The notes under the pieces: model-generated | Database searches by the model: none | What the model was told of the DNA's origin: nothing | What the model saw: only the letters and a program-made list of their open reading frames with translations | In this document: positions 1 through 8,088 of the stretch, piece after piece | Position numbering within the stretch: the first letter of the stretch is position 1 | How the letters are laid out: each line of letters begins with the position of its first letter | Translations under genes and position numbers: made by a program | Origin: Euperipatoides rowelli | Lineage: Eukaryota > Onychophora > Udeonychophora > Euonychophora > Peripatopsidae | Strand: one strand, 5' to 3' | DNA length: 10,343 nucleotides | NCBI GenBank assembly: GCA_003024985.2 | Contig: PXIH01S0004249.1

Positions 1-2939
1 CCTTTGACTGACCTGGATCAAATTTGACATACAGTAGTTACTTCCTACGAACCAGTGGAAATTTAGGCTATCATTATGCCTGGACACATCTCTGCAGCGC
101 ATGTGTAGACAGTTTTTTTATAACTTGGGATTAACACAGAAATTTTTTCATTTTGGGTGTTCAACATATAAAAAGCTCGGGCAAGTTATCCATATAAGAT
201 AATAAAATTATGTCCATCCATGTATAAAATATTTGATATACAATATTGAGACCAGTGCATATTGATTCATAATATTAACACATGTTTATTTTATATTCAT
301 ATTCCTTATATGTATGTCTGTATGTGCATGTTTTTTTTGTTCTATAATTTTTTTTTCATTGAACATTTTTTTATTTGTATCAGTGAACATTTTGTTGTTT
401 TTTCTAATATTTTTTTGGATATGTATGTACCGTATCTAATATTAATCTCTCGAATCAAATCCAAGTTGAGTCATAGAAGTTGACTCAAGTCTACAACTCT
501 ATCTATAAAATACAATATCTTACATTCANATCATCTTTCTACATATAGAAAGACATGTTGCCAATTTTAACCCAGAAATAATTTATTTTAAATGCTATGG
601 AGAAAAATTCACTATTGCAATTTGAATATTCATCATAAAGATTCTAAGTCTATAAAATGTTAATAGTCTGTTGCTGTTGTGAATGTATTGAAGATTAGTC
701 ATACTCTAAGCTTGTCTTGAGGAATCGTGTGTTAGGCTTTTTGCTAATTTACATTGTATAGTTATGTCACAATTAATTTTTACTATTATAAATCATAAAT
801 CAAATATCATAAATCAAAACAAAAATTTAAGTGTTAAGTATATACTGTAGATGAGAATATTCTAGCAGAGCCAGAAGGCCTATATATACAAATATTGCAT
901 CCATCTATTATATGGAATCAAGTTCACACAAATTCATTTTCTAAAGTTTTGAGTACCGGTATTTGAGTTGGATACCATCTTGGATCAACTGTAAGTCATA
1001 GACACACAAAAAAAATATAATTTTATATTTTGTATTGCAGTATTTTTTTATTTGCTTCTCAATTGATATATGTATTGGTAATACTGCCATAAAACTAATT
1101 TTTAAAACTTTAGCTTTTGAAACAGGAATAAAAATTAAACCATACAGTACCAATAACATTGTACAATTATTAGGCTATTAATTAATATTTTCATTTTTGA
1201 TTCAAGAAAATTTTATTTCAAATATATAAAGATTATTATATTTTAAAAAAATATTACTTTGAAGAAAGTTAAACAATTTAAAACATAACATTACTACAGT
1301 ATGTTTATGCATATAAGCTTCTACTTCTTTGTGCACATCATTAACTTAGTATCATTTTTTATTGAACAAATTTTTCAAGTTTATTACTGCATTCTATTGG
1401 TTTTGCTTAACAATCAATAGTTCATCCCATTACCCAGGTTTTCCAATTTTTCCCTTCTACTGAGTCTCATTTTTAAGGTACCTCAAGATCCCCTTCCCTT
1501 TTTTGTCATTGTCCTTTCCTTCTCCATTTGAACTTTGACTTGACACTATTTACTTTATTTTAGATGATAATCTTTGTGTCTCGGCTCACTTTTAAGATAC
1601 AATCTATATATCCTGATGTATTATTCGTCTAAATGCCTGTTGTAATAATTGTTATCCTTTCTCCTTTCCCGACATTCCCCATTTTTTTAATTTAGACTCG
1701 GATCAGTTCATTATTATATTTTCACTCTTTGCATAGATTATTAACAATGATTATAAATTTAAACTGTTCTAAGACTGAATTCCAACAACAACTTCAGCAT
1801 TGTTTACACTCCAGTTTTGTCTAAAATTTTATTATTCTCTATAAGGAAATAGTGCTGTAATATTGTTCATCTAGCAATGCCCGTTTAGTAATTTTGTTTT
1901 GAAGCTTGGCCCTGCATCTGGGACAGAAATCAAATACCCTGCCAAAATTTTAGGCATCTACTACAATTTAGGATGAGTTATGATTGCCTAAGATAGATTG
2001 ACAAATATACAGACAGACATTTTTTTTAATTAATGTAACCTAAAGATTCATTGTCTTATAAAAATAGATACTGTATTTGCTTTATCATTTTACAAGTTGT
2101 ATTTACTCCAATCACCATTACTCTAATGACTTAATATAGCCCACTATCCCTATTCAAACAGTTACCCCATCCAAGTGATGAATTTGGAACATTAGCCCCA
2201 GGGCAGAATAATGAAAAGGTTTGTTCAAGTACCGTATTCTATTATTTTTTAAATTTAGACTTACCACAATATCTTAAAAAAGTAAAAGAGGTTAGTTACA
2301 TGTTAAATTCCCAGGAGATTTTTTATTTTATATGGGAGGAAAGGGGGATTTCTCCTCCTCCCCCAGGCCAACCCTTGAATTCATCAATGCCCCCTTACCC
2401 TTACTTTGTTAAAATAAACTCTTATATAAACCTGTTTAATCCAGTTAGATATACAGTACTAGCAAATCTTCTTTACCTTCCAGATTTCCTCGATCTGTCT
2501 CCCATTATTTTTTGTTACATACATTAATTGAAGAAAATAACAAATTCCATAACAAATAATACCTTCTTTAGTTGACCAATAAGCACTTTGAAATGGGTCA
2601 ATCCAAACTCTGTACCTTCCTCAAAAAAAATATAGTATTTTATGATCCTTTATGGCTTTAAATCTCAAATGAATGATACAAAAGAATATAATTTCTTATG
2701 TTTAAAAGCAAAGTTCATCATTTATCGTGGTTTAATGTATTATTCAAAAACCATAGTTCATTTATACATTGCCTGTTGACATAAATAACTCTTTAAAATG
2801 TTAAACAGGGGAAGTTCATTAAACTGATTTTAAGAAAAACAATTGTCATATCAATTGTACATCTGAAATAGATCTTTGGTATTTAATCTTTTATTACAGC
2901 TGAATTCTTTAATTTTTTTAATGGTTTTGTTTGAAACAG
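1..2939. other. Non-coding A+T-rich stretch, probably intron upstream of the first recognised FARP exon
   Basis: No exon was recognised on either strand. Because the exon at 2940 opens inside a PH domain with an acceptor site, at least the 3' part of this stretch must be intron. I looked for the preceding PH1 strands of FARP proteins (a segment like the conserved FTIY/VVAA region followed by a phase-2 donor) and did not see one. The content is homopolymer T and A runs, a pyrimidine-rich part around 1430-1720, and a G-rich/C-rich patch around 2334-2400. Open frames at 262-483, 2300-2527 and 941-1159 (minus) have low-complexity, A+T-driven composition and no recognisable domain. Base 529 is ambiguous (n). 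Confidence 0.6.
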
Positions 2940-3046
2940 ATCACAAGAAGATAAAGATAATTGGATTGGTGATTTAACAGAAGCCATATCTAAGGCTAAG
3001 GAAAGAGTTGATGACAAAATACATTATGCAAGTTTGAGGTCTTGCA
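2940..3046 (+). CDS. FARP: FARP1/FARP2-like internal exon: C-terminal helix of the first PH domain and start of linker
   Basis: The exon follows an acceptor (…gaaacag, AG at 2938-2939) and ends at a strong donor, gtaagt, at 3047. One leading base completes a codon split by the upstream intron (phase 2). It then reads SQEDKDNWIGDLTEAISKAK followed by ERVDDKIHYASLRSC, and the last base starts a Ser codon finished by the next exon (phase 1). The W-x-x-D-L-x-x-A-I pattern is the C-terminal alpha helix typical of PH domains. It aligns with the EKW…DL…AI…A segment that ends PH1 in FARP1/FARP2. In that family PH1 follows the DH (Rho guanine-nucleotide exchange) domain and packs against it in autoinhibition. 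The identification rests mainly on in-frame joining to the next three exons, because this helix alone would be weak evidence. The preceding PH1 exon was not found. Confidence 0.88.
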
Positions 3047-3230
3047 GTAAGTTAATCATCATATTGATTTTTTTCTTTATTTCCCTTACAAAATAATATA
3101 TTATTAAGACAACATGATATTGTAAAATGTTTTAAATGTTAACCCTATATAACACAATTTAAATAATAAACAGTGACATTTTCCTAATAGTTATTTAATT
3201 TTGAAGCATTTTTTATTTTTTTTATTTTAG
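3047..3230 (+). other. FARP intron (184 bp, phase 1)
   Basis: The intron runs from gtaagt at 3047 to a T-rich tract ending in attttag at 3230. It is A+T-rich and has in-frame stops, including TAA at 3049 directly in the donor when read from the exon. The exon bases on either side (…TGC A | GT TCA) restore an Ser codon. An open frame on the minus strand at 3184-3423 covers this intron and the next exon but is only the complement of the true coding frame. Confidence 0.88.
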
Positions 3231-3403
3231 GTTCATCAGATGAAGTATTAGATAAACCTGATGTTAGCCGGTCTGAGGAAGAGCTTCCATCTCCTAAAAG
3301 TCCCTCAGACAAGCATACACAACACCGGTCTAATACAACAGTGCATGTTTGTTGGCATCGTAATACAAGTGTTAGTTTGAATGATAATAGTTTAGCTGTA
3401 GAG
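3231..3403 (+). CDS. FARP: FARP1/FARP2-like internal exon: inter-PH linker with HVCWHRNTSVS motif
   Basis: Acceptor AG lies at 3229-3230 and donor gtaatt at 3404. The exon has two bases completing a split Ser codon and then 57 codons, ending in phase 0. The first half is acidic and serine-rich (SSDEVLDKPDVSRSEEELPS), followed by PKSPSDKHTQHRSN with two Ser-Pro/Pro-Ser stretches. This is a flexible linker by composition. The second half reads TTVHVCWHRNTSVSLNDNSL, then AVE. The HVCW(H/Y)RNTSVS block is the conserved linker segment immediately before PH2 in vertebrate FARP1 and FARP2, and it is the most diagnostic evidence for the family in this exon. In known FARP proteins this linker bridges the two PH domains in the autoinhibited GEF module. 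An ORF start at 3341 would be a GTG inside the exon, not a real initiation site. Confidence 0.95.
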
Positions 3404-3499
3404 GTAATTATAAAAGTTAACACTAGATGTCACCATTATGCAATGATCACCTATTGTTATTTCTCTCTTTCTCTTAGGATTACCATCTGTACTTTTTTG

Positions 3500-3762
3500 G
3501 AAAGGACAATCCTTTTTTTCAGCCCATTTTGTCCTTGTCCTTTTTTTTAGTCATGAAAGGACGCTATTTGTCCTTTTTTTTTATAAAATGTGTCCTTTTT
3601 CTGATGAAATGTCTATTGTCTAATGTTATTTATCCTTTTTCGAAAAAATATTGTCCTTTCCTGATAAAGTTGAGGGTTTGCTTTTTTTTTTGGTTGGTTT
3701 AAAAAAAAATTACCTATACACCACCTAATGTGGATTGAAATTTATCGTGTCCTTTTTTTTTT
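3500..3762 (+). repeat. Cluster of GTCCTTT/T-run words in intron 2
   Basis: TCCTTT-type words followed by T runs recur near 3510, 3537, 3571, 3592, 3633, 3653 and 3750, mostly as TGTCCTTT. The complementary AAAGGAC is present at 3501-3507 and 3556-3562. Two copies (3592 and 3653) are followed by similar CTGATGAAAT/CTGATAAAGT. Spacing is irregular, so this is a decayed tandem or simple repeat and not a clean array. I do not recognise a named family. Confidence 0.5.
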
Positions 3763-3790
3763 CATACTTGATGTTATTGATAACACTACA

Positions 3791-3812
3791 GTCTCTCTCT
3801 CTCTCTCTCTCC
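3791..3812. repeat. (TC)n dinucleotide microsatellite
   Basis: This is an uninterrupted run of about ten TC dinucleotides inside FARP intron 2. It is a likely length-polymorphic site. Confidence 0.95.
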
Positions 3813-4406
3813 AATGTATTTTCTATCAAGTAGAATGTTCATATTGATAATGTTATCTGAATACATATACGTAGTAAATTTTTCATCTCATGCAAATTAA
3901 AAATAATGAAGATGAGGGTTTAGGTTACACCTCCATTTAAGACCCTGCCAGAAATTTAGCTGTATCTCTTGGACTAATTCATTTAATCAAAGATCTAATT
4001 GACAAGTATAAATTAGAGCTATGAGGATTATTCTAGTTAAAGATTACCATAATTATTATTAGTTCACTGGAATTATTACAGTTGCAATAACTTGAAGAAA
4101 GAAGAAAATCTATTATTAGAAAATTTGCTGTTTCATTTTTTAAGAAATTTGTTGATCAATGGCAGTAAGAAATTCTGGTAGATTCTATTTATTAGAATCA
4201 AAATTTATATAAATTCAGCTTTGCCTTCTATGTTAAGGAGCCTGAATAATGATTTTTAAGTTTTCCTTTGTTCAATTAGTTAATAATATTTTTATTTTTC
4301 TTGTTTAAAATATCATTACAATAATTTTGCTATTTAGATTACTAGAATGATTTAAGGTACCGGTAGTTGAAAAGTATTGTAAAATGGTTGCAAAACTATT
4401 TTGTGC

Positions 4407-4462
4407 GTTTGTCCCAAGGAGGTTTAACCATAACCCTATTATTAAACCTCCTTGGTTTGTTC
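4407..4462. repeat. Short perfect inverted repeat (14-bp arms), possible miniature hairpin element
   Basis: The left arm CCAAGGAGGTTTAA (4414-4427) and the right arm TTAAACCTCCTTGG (4442-4455) are exact reverse complements separated by 14 bases. The direct word GTTTGT occurs on both sides (4407-4412 and 4455-4460, the latter overlapping the last arm base), which could be a target duplication or chance. It lies in intron 2, about 270 bp before the next exon. It could be a tiny foldback element, a structured intronic RNA, or a remnant of a larger inverted-repeat transposon. Confidence 0.7.
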
Positions 4463-4728
4463 TTTATTTTGGTAAAATTATGATAATTTTAGCTTTCTGT
4501 TGAATATTACATCATAAAAATAAATAAAAATTCATTTAAATTTGATGTCCGATTTGAATACTATTTGACATCTTATTGAAACAAACAAACAATCGTTAAT
4601 ATTATAATAATTTTGTAAATCCTTTGATAATAATATTGCTTTGCTATCAATCATGATCACTATTATTCAGTAACATTAGAAATTGCATAAATTCCCTTAA
4701 TAAAGATGTTTTTGTTTTGTTTTCTTAG

Positions 4729-4836
4729 AATCAATTGAGTGGTTACCTTCTTAGGAAGTTTAAAAATAGCAATGGTTGGCAAAAACTCTGGGTTGTCTTC
4801 ACTAATTTCTGTCTATTCTTTTATAAAACTTTTCAG
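4729..4836 (+). CDS. FARP: FARP1/FARP2-like internal exon: N-terminal strands of the second PH domain
   Basis: Acceptor AG lies at 4727-4728 and donor gtaaga at 4837. The exon is 108 bp, exactly 36 codons, with phase 0 at both ends. It reads NQLSGYLLRKFKNSN, then GWQKLWVVFTNFCLFFYKTF and a final Q. This is the start of PH2. G-Y-L-L-R-K is strand 1 with the basic loop that in many PH domains contacts phosphoinositides. W-Q-K-L-W-V-V-F is strand 2, and C-L-F-F-Y-K is strand 3. The match to vertebrate FARP1/FARP2 in this stretch is nearly residue for residue, so the family call is firm, but one-to-one orthology with FARP1 versus FARP2 cannot be decided because invertebrate genes may predate that duplication. 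Both flanking introns are rich in repeats. Confidence 0.97.
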
Positions 4837-4889
4837 GTAAGATTTTTGCAATTTAAATATTCATTATCAATAAATGTGTTATCTCAAAG

Positions 4890-5910
4890 CTAAAGTTACT
4901 TATTTAAAATGTAACTAATAACCATAAAAAATATAAAATTTTAAATAAGTAATCAATTCTAAGTAACTTTCTCTAAAATTAAATAGTTACCATAAAAGTT
5001 TTTTTTAATAGTTCTAAGTACAATTACTTTCTCTAAAATGTAACTACCGGTAGTTAACAAAAATGTTACCGTACTTTTAAAAGTTACTTTTAAAAAAATA
5101 AATACTTTCTATAAACTGTAGGTAATTAGTTAACATAAAAGTTATTTTTAAAAGTAACTAGTTACACATGTTACTTTCTTTAAAATGTAATTAGTTAACA
5201 TAAAAGTTACTTTAAAAGTAACTAGTTATAAATACATGTTATTTCTCTAAAATGCAACTAGTTAACATAAAAGTTACTTTTTAAAAACAACTAGTTACAA
5301 ATACGTCACTTTCTCTAAACTCTAACTAGGTAACCTAAAAGTTATTTTTAAAAGTAACTAGTTACATGTACATGTTACTTTCTCTAAAATGTAACTAGTT
5401 AACATAAAAGTTACTTTAAAAGTAACAAGTTACAAATACATATTACTTTAAAATGTAACTAGTTAATATAAAAGTTACTTTTAAAAGTAACTAGTTATAA
5501 AAATACATGTTCTTCCTCTAAAATGTAACTAGTTAAATAAAAGTTACTTTTTAAAAACGACTAGTTATACACACATGTTACTTTCTCTAAAATGCAACTA
5601 ATTAACATAAAAGTTACTTTTTAAAAATAACTAGTTACAAATACATGTTACTTTCTCTAAAATGTAACTAGTCAACATAAAAGTTACTTTAAAAGTAACA
5701 AGTTACAAATACATATTACTTTAAAATGTAACTAGTTAATATAAAAGTTACTTTTAAAAGTAACTAATTATAAATACATGTTCTTTATAATGTAACTAGT
5801 TAACATGAAAGTTACTTTTTAAAAACAATTAGTTATACATACATGTTACTTTCTCTAAAATGCAACTAGTTAACATAAAAGTTACTTTTTTTAATAAAGG
5901 TAACTATTAC
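4890..5910. repeat. Palindrome-rich minisatellite array, units about 64-70 bp
   Basis: The word ATAAAAGTTA or a one-base variant recurs at 5135, 5200, 5267, 5335, 5404, 5468, 5537, 5607, 5677, 5741, 5805 and 5875. Steps are 64-70 bp. More degenerate units precede it from about 4890. A typical unit contains TGTAACTAGTTAACATAAAA, GTTACTTTTAAAAGTAAC, an ACTAGTTA word, ATACATGTTACTTT and CTCTAAAA. The second of these is an 18-bp perfect palindrome in the best copies (for example around 5474-5491), and ACTAGT and GTTAAC are palindromes too, so single strands could fold. The array begins about 50 bp after the exon 4729-4836 donor. No coding potential is seen. Confidence 0.93.
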
Positions 5911-5940
5911 AATCATCACTCAGAAAGATTTTCATTTGTA
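5404..5940. repeat. Higher-order repeat: four-unit block present twice inside the minisatellite
   Basis: Units starting at 5404, 5468, 5537 and 5607 correspond in order to those at 5677, 5741, 5805 and 5875, at offsets of 273, 273, 268 and 268 bp. The first pair shares the variant AGTAACAAGTTACAAATACA followed by TATTACTTTAAAATGTAACT, which is not in other units. The third pair shares the TTAAAAAC…AGTTATACA variant. This means a block of about 270 bp was duplicated as a whole after the monomers had diverged. The end of the second block fades into non-repeat sequence near 5910. Confidence 0.8.
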
Positions 5941-6094
5941 AGGCATCATCAAGTAATATTTTTATTGTTTCAGTAAAGTATTAATTTTAAAGAATTCCAT
6001 TGGAAACNAATGTACAAGCTGTTATAAAATATTTAAAATGTTTGTCAAATTGTTTACCTTCTACTCTACTGTACATTTTTGTGTCATCTGTATA

Positions 6095-6559
6095 TATTTA
6101 TTTATTTATTTCATACAAAACAACGGTCATCAAGACCTATTACAGTTTTGTTGCATTAATTATTTGTTGAAATAATATGATGAAAAACAATATAAAAACA
6201 AAGATAAAAATAAAGATAAAAACAAAATAGAAATGAATTGAGATATGACAAAGTAGTTATAAAAGAAAATACAATTTAGAACAATATAAAAATATCTGAC
6301 TAATGTAATAAGCAATAGTGAGAATAAATATTAAATAAATGATGAATAATATACAGCATATTATAAAACCAATCACAAAAAATAGCAACATAACAATAGT
6401 CAATCATACTAATTAAAATCAATTGAAGGTATTTTAAAGAAAAATTAAAAAATCATTAAAATGTTTGGTAAAAATAATTTATAAGTTATAGACAAAATAC
6501 AAATAGTCAAATATAAAGTGTTTATATAGATATAGTTAGAGATATGAGTTCAATAAAGA
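6095..6559 (-). other. LINE 3' untranslated region with terminal hairpin and AAAT tail
   Basis: On the minus strand this is T-rich sequence with no open frame. It ends in GGTCTTGATGACC (4-bp stem GGTC/GACC), TTGTTTTGTATG and then AAAT repeats. A terminal stem-loop next to a short tandem tail is a known layout for LINEs whose reverse transcriptase recognises the RNA 3' end. The + strand around 6180-6230 is a run of AAAGATAAAAA-like words. Confidence 0.75.
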
Positions 6560-7057
6560 TCAAAAATCAGTGTATAATTCATGTATAGGAGGAAAATTTA
6601 TTAAACACAATTTTTTAAAGTCAGAATAGGGAATGTCAAACTGGGATGTCTTATTTTTATTACAAAGAATCATATGTATTAAAGGGTCAGTAAGCATTGC
6701 ATTATTGAAGGAAAAAGGAATATTAAATATAAGAGGTTTCCCAGTTTCATGTAGGGAGGGATTAAAATGTATAGAGGAAAATAGAGTTTGGCTGACTATA
6801 TTTTTATTTATGAAATTATATAAAAAGTTAAAAGAAAAAAGAATTCTTTGATGTTCTAAAGTAGAAATTTTAAAGAGAATACAGAGCTCTTGATAGGAGA
6901 GTCTAATAGTATTAAGTTTGAGTTTTTTAGATAGGTAGACTAGAAATAGATACTGTATTCTTTCCTGTTTCTATCTATCAGTGATATAGCAGTTAAGGAG
7001 AAGAGGGGAACAATATTCCAAGGTAGGATGTAAATGAGTTTATAATTGTTTATACCT
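6560..7057 (-). pseudogene. C-terminal part of LINE ORF2 with two in-frame stops
   Basis: One minus-strand frame ends at TGA 6560-6562. It is interrupted by TAA at 7040-7042 and TAG at 6971-6973. It contains RYKQL, then (after the first stop) THLHPTLEYCSPLLLNCY, and further on RLSYQELCILFKISTLEHQR followed by ILFSFNFLYNF. LEYCSPL and SY-x-E-L…L-x-x-x-TLE-x-(R/Q)R are well-known landmarks of the region after the LINE reverse transcriptase. The frame continuing from the segment on the other side of the hAT insertions (8097-8268) does not match this one once the inserts and one duplicated octamer are discounted, so there is also a small indel or deletion. Confidence 0.82.
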
Positions 7058-7063
7058 CTACAG
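7056..7063. repeat. Target-site octamer CTCTACAG, copy 1
   Basis: This directly abuts the left end of hAT-like element 1 on one side and LINE sequence on the other. It is identical to the copies at 7757-7764 and 8089-8096. The word fits the T at position 2 and A at position 7 bias known for hAT target duplications. Confidence 0.9.
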
Positions 7064-7756
7064 CAGAGGCCAAACTTATTTGGCCTACTATCCCTTTTCA
7101 GAAAAAAAAGTCCTCAGCTCCCCTCTGGAAATCTACCTTCTTTAAGCAAACAAACAGAAAGATAGGGTGATGAATTTACACTCTTTTTTTGTATCTATAT
7201 TTCTGCCTATGTCCTACAACATAGTAAAGAAAGATGTTGTAAATAAGACATCTTGAAGCTTGAAATTATAAAATTATTTTTTTTAAAATACACCATAGTA
7301 ACATTCGCATCACAAACAGAAGGACAATATGAAAATAAATATCACGAAAAACATTAAAAATCACCCTAAGAAGGATGAATCTGATATATAAGTTTATTCC
7401 TATATGATTTTAAATAATTTATTAGGTCACCTAATAGTAAAAATTTCATAAATCAATTAAATGTGCTTGAAAAAAATAAAAGAATTAAAGGGTTATACCT
7501 GTCACGAACTTGACCACTAATCATTATATTAACTTGCATTTTGAATATTTGGAAAATAAAGTAATCATTACAAATTTAACTCTGTTACACAACAGATGGA
7601 ACGTGTATATTTCTTCTTTTCTTTCTTATACTTCCACAGTCCCTTATGTTTATTCAATGACTTCCCCCTCCCCCAATGGCACCAAGGCTACTAATGCTCT
7701 CCTGGATCACTCCAGTGCCCCCTGGTGGGCGTTTTTACCCACTTTGGGAAACTATG
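7064..7756. mobile_element. Non-autonomous hAT-like element 1 (693 bp)
   Basis: The left end is CAGAGGCCAAACTTATTTGG. The right end, read inward on the other strand, is CATAGTTTCCCAAAGTGGG. The ends are imperfect inverted repeats of the CAG-x-GG…CCAAA-type seen in hAT transposons. The subterminal sequence TGCCCCCTGGTGGGCG near the right end (about 7715-7732) is of a type commonly seen in such miniature elements. CTCTACAG lies on both sides (7056-7063 and 7757-7764), an 8-bp target duplication as expected for hAT. The first 22 bases also contain a small hairpin, GGCCAAA-CTTA-TTTGGCC (7068-7085). There is no transposase. The open frame at 7510-7770 has no recognisable domain and overruns the element end. 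Confidence 0.78.
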
Positions 7757-7764
7757 CTCTACAG
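7757..7764. repeat. Target-site octamer CTCTACAG, copy 2 (shared)
   Basis: It lies exactly between hAT-like elements 1 and 2, with no extra bases, and serves as the right duplication of one and the left duplication of the other. Confidence 0.9.
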
Positions 7765-8088
7765 CAGTAGCTCCCAACCTTTTTATTTGTGAAGACCACT
7801 TTTCCAACTACATATAAGTTGCGGACCACCAGCTCACACACATACGCACAAATAGATATGATTATTTAATATTGTTGTTGTTTTTTTTTTTTGGGGGGGG
7901 GGTAGAAGCACCAGCTTATATGTAATATCACACCACTATAATCAATTGTTTTAGAAAGAATATACTATTATTGATTAGTTGCCAACTAAAAATGTAGGAT
8001 TTTTTTTAATTGACAAAACAGCCAGGGACCACCTGAAAATGCTCCAGGGACAACTTGTGGTCCATGGACCACAGGTTGGGAACCACTG
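7765..8088. mobile_element. Non-autonomous hAT-like element 2 (324 bp)
   Basis: The left terminus CAGTAGCTCCCAACCTTTTT and the right terminus, read inward, CAGTGGTTCCCAACCTGTGG, are terminal inverted repeats of the classic CAGTGGTTCCCAACC type of hAT miniature elements. Subterminal GACCACTTTTCC, GCGGACCACCAGC, GGACCACCTG and GGTCCATGGACC words are also typical of this type. It is bounded by CTCTACAG at 7757-7764 and 8089-8096 (8-bp target duplication). The interior carries a T12-G10 tract at 7881-7902. It has no coding capacity and must have been mobilised by a transposase encoded elsewhere. Confidence 0.88.
7881..7902. repeat. T12-G10 homopolymer junction
   Basis: Twelve T are followed directly by ten G inside hAT-like element 2. 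Length is likely to vary, and the tract may be affected by sequencing error. Confidence 0.9.

Larger units (their letters stand above)
3404..4728 (+). other. FARP intron (1325 bp, phase 0) with simple repeats and a hairpin
   Basis: The intron lies between donor gtaatt (3404) and a pyrimidine tract ending in tttcttag (AG 4727-4728). Its contents are a cluster of GTCCTTT words (about 3500-3760), a (TC)n microsatellite at 3792-3811, and a 14-bp-arm inverted repeat at 4414-4455. No coding segment was recognised. The frame continuing from the upstream exon stops soon after the donor region. Confidence 0.85.

Noticed and set aside
262-483. Open frame of 73 codons on the + strand
   Set aside because: The composition is Phe/Ile/Tyr/Met low complexity driven by T runs, with no domain, splice context or start context.
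529-529. Ambiguous bases at 529 and 6007
   Set aside because: Single unresolved bases in non-coding sequence. They point to assembly or polymorphism uncertainty and not biology.
941-1159. Minus-strand open frame of 72 codons
   Set aside because: A+T-rich chance frame with no motif, and no corroborating minus-strand splice sites.
1430-1720. Pyrimidine-rich stretch with weakly similar segments (TCTCATTTTTAAGGTACC and CTCACTTTTAAGATAC)
   Set aside because: The similarity is too short and irregular to call a tandem repeat or a transposon.
2300-2527. Open frame of 75 codons with a proline-rich stretch
   Set aside because: It does not resemble FARP PH1 or any domain I know. The proline run comes from the local C-rich patch, and no matching splice signals are apparent.
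3184-3423. Minus-strand open frame with many serines
   Set aside because: It is the complement of the true FARP linker exon.
6633-6851. Plus-strand open frame of 72 codons
   Set aside because: It lies opposite the LINE C-terminal reading frame, where the minus strand carries the recognisable motif order.
7510-7770. Plus-strand open frame of 86 codons as a possible gene in the hAT region
   Set aside because: It runs through the right end of hAT-like element 1 into element 2 and shows no transposase features.
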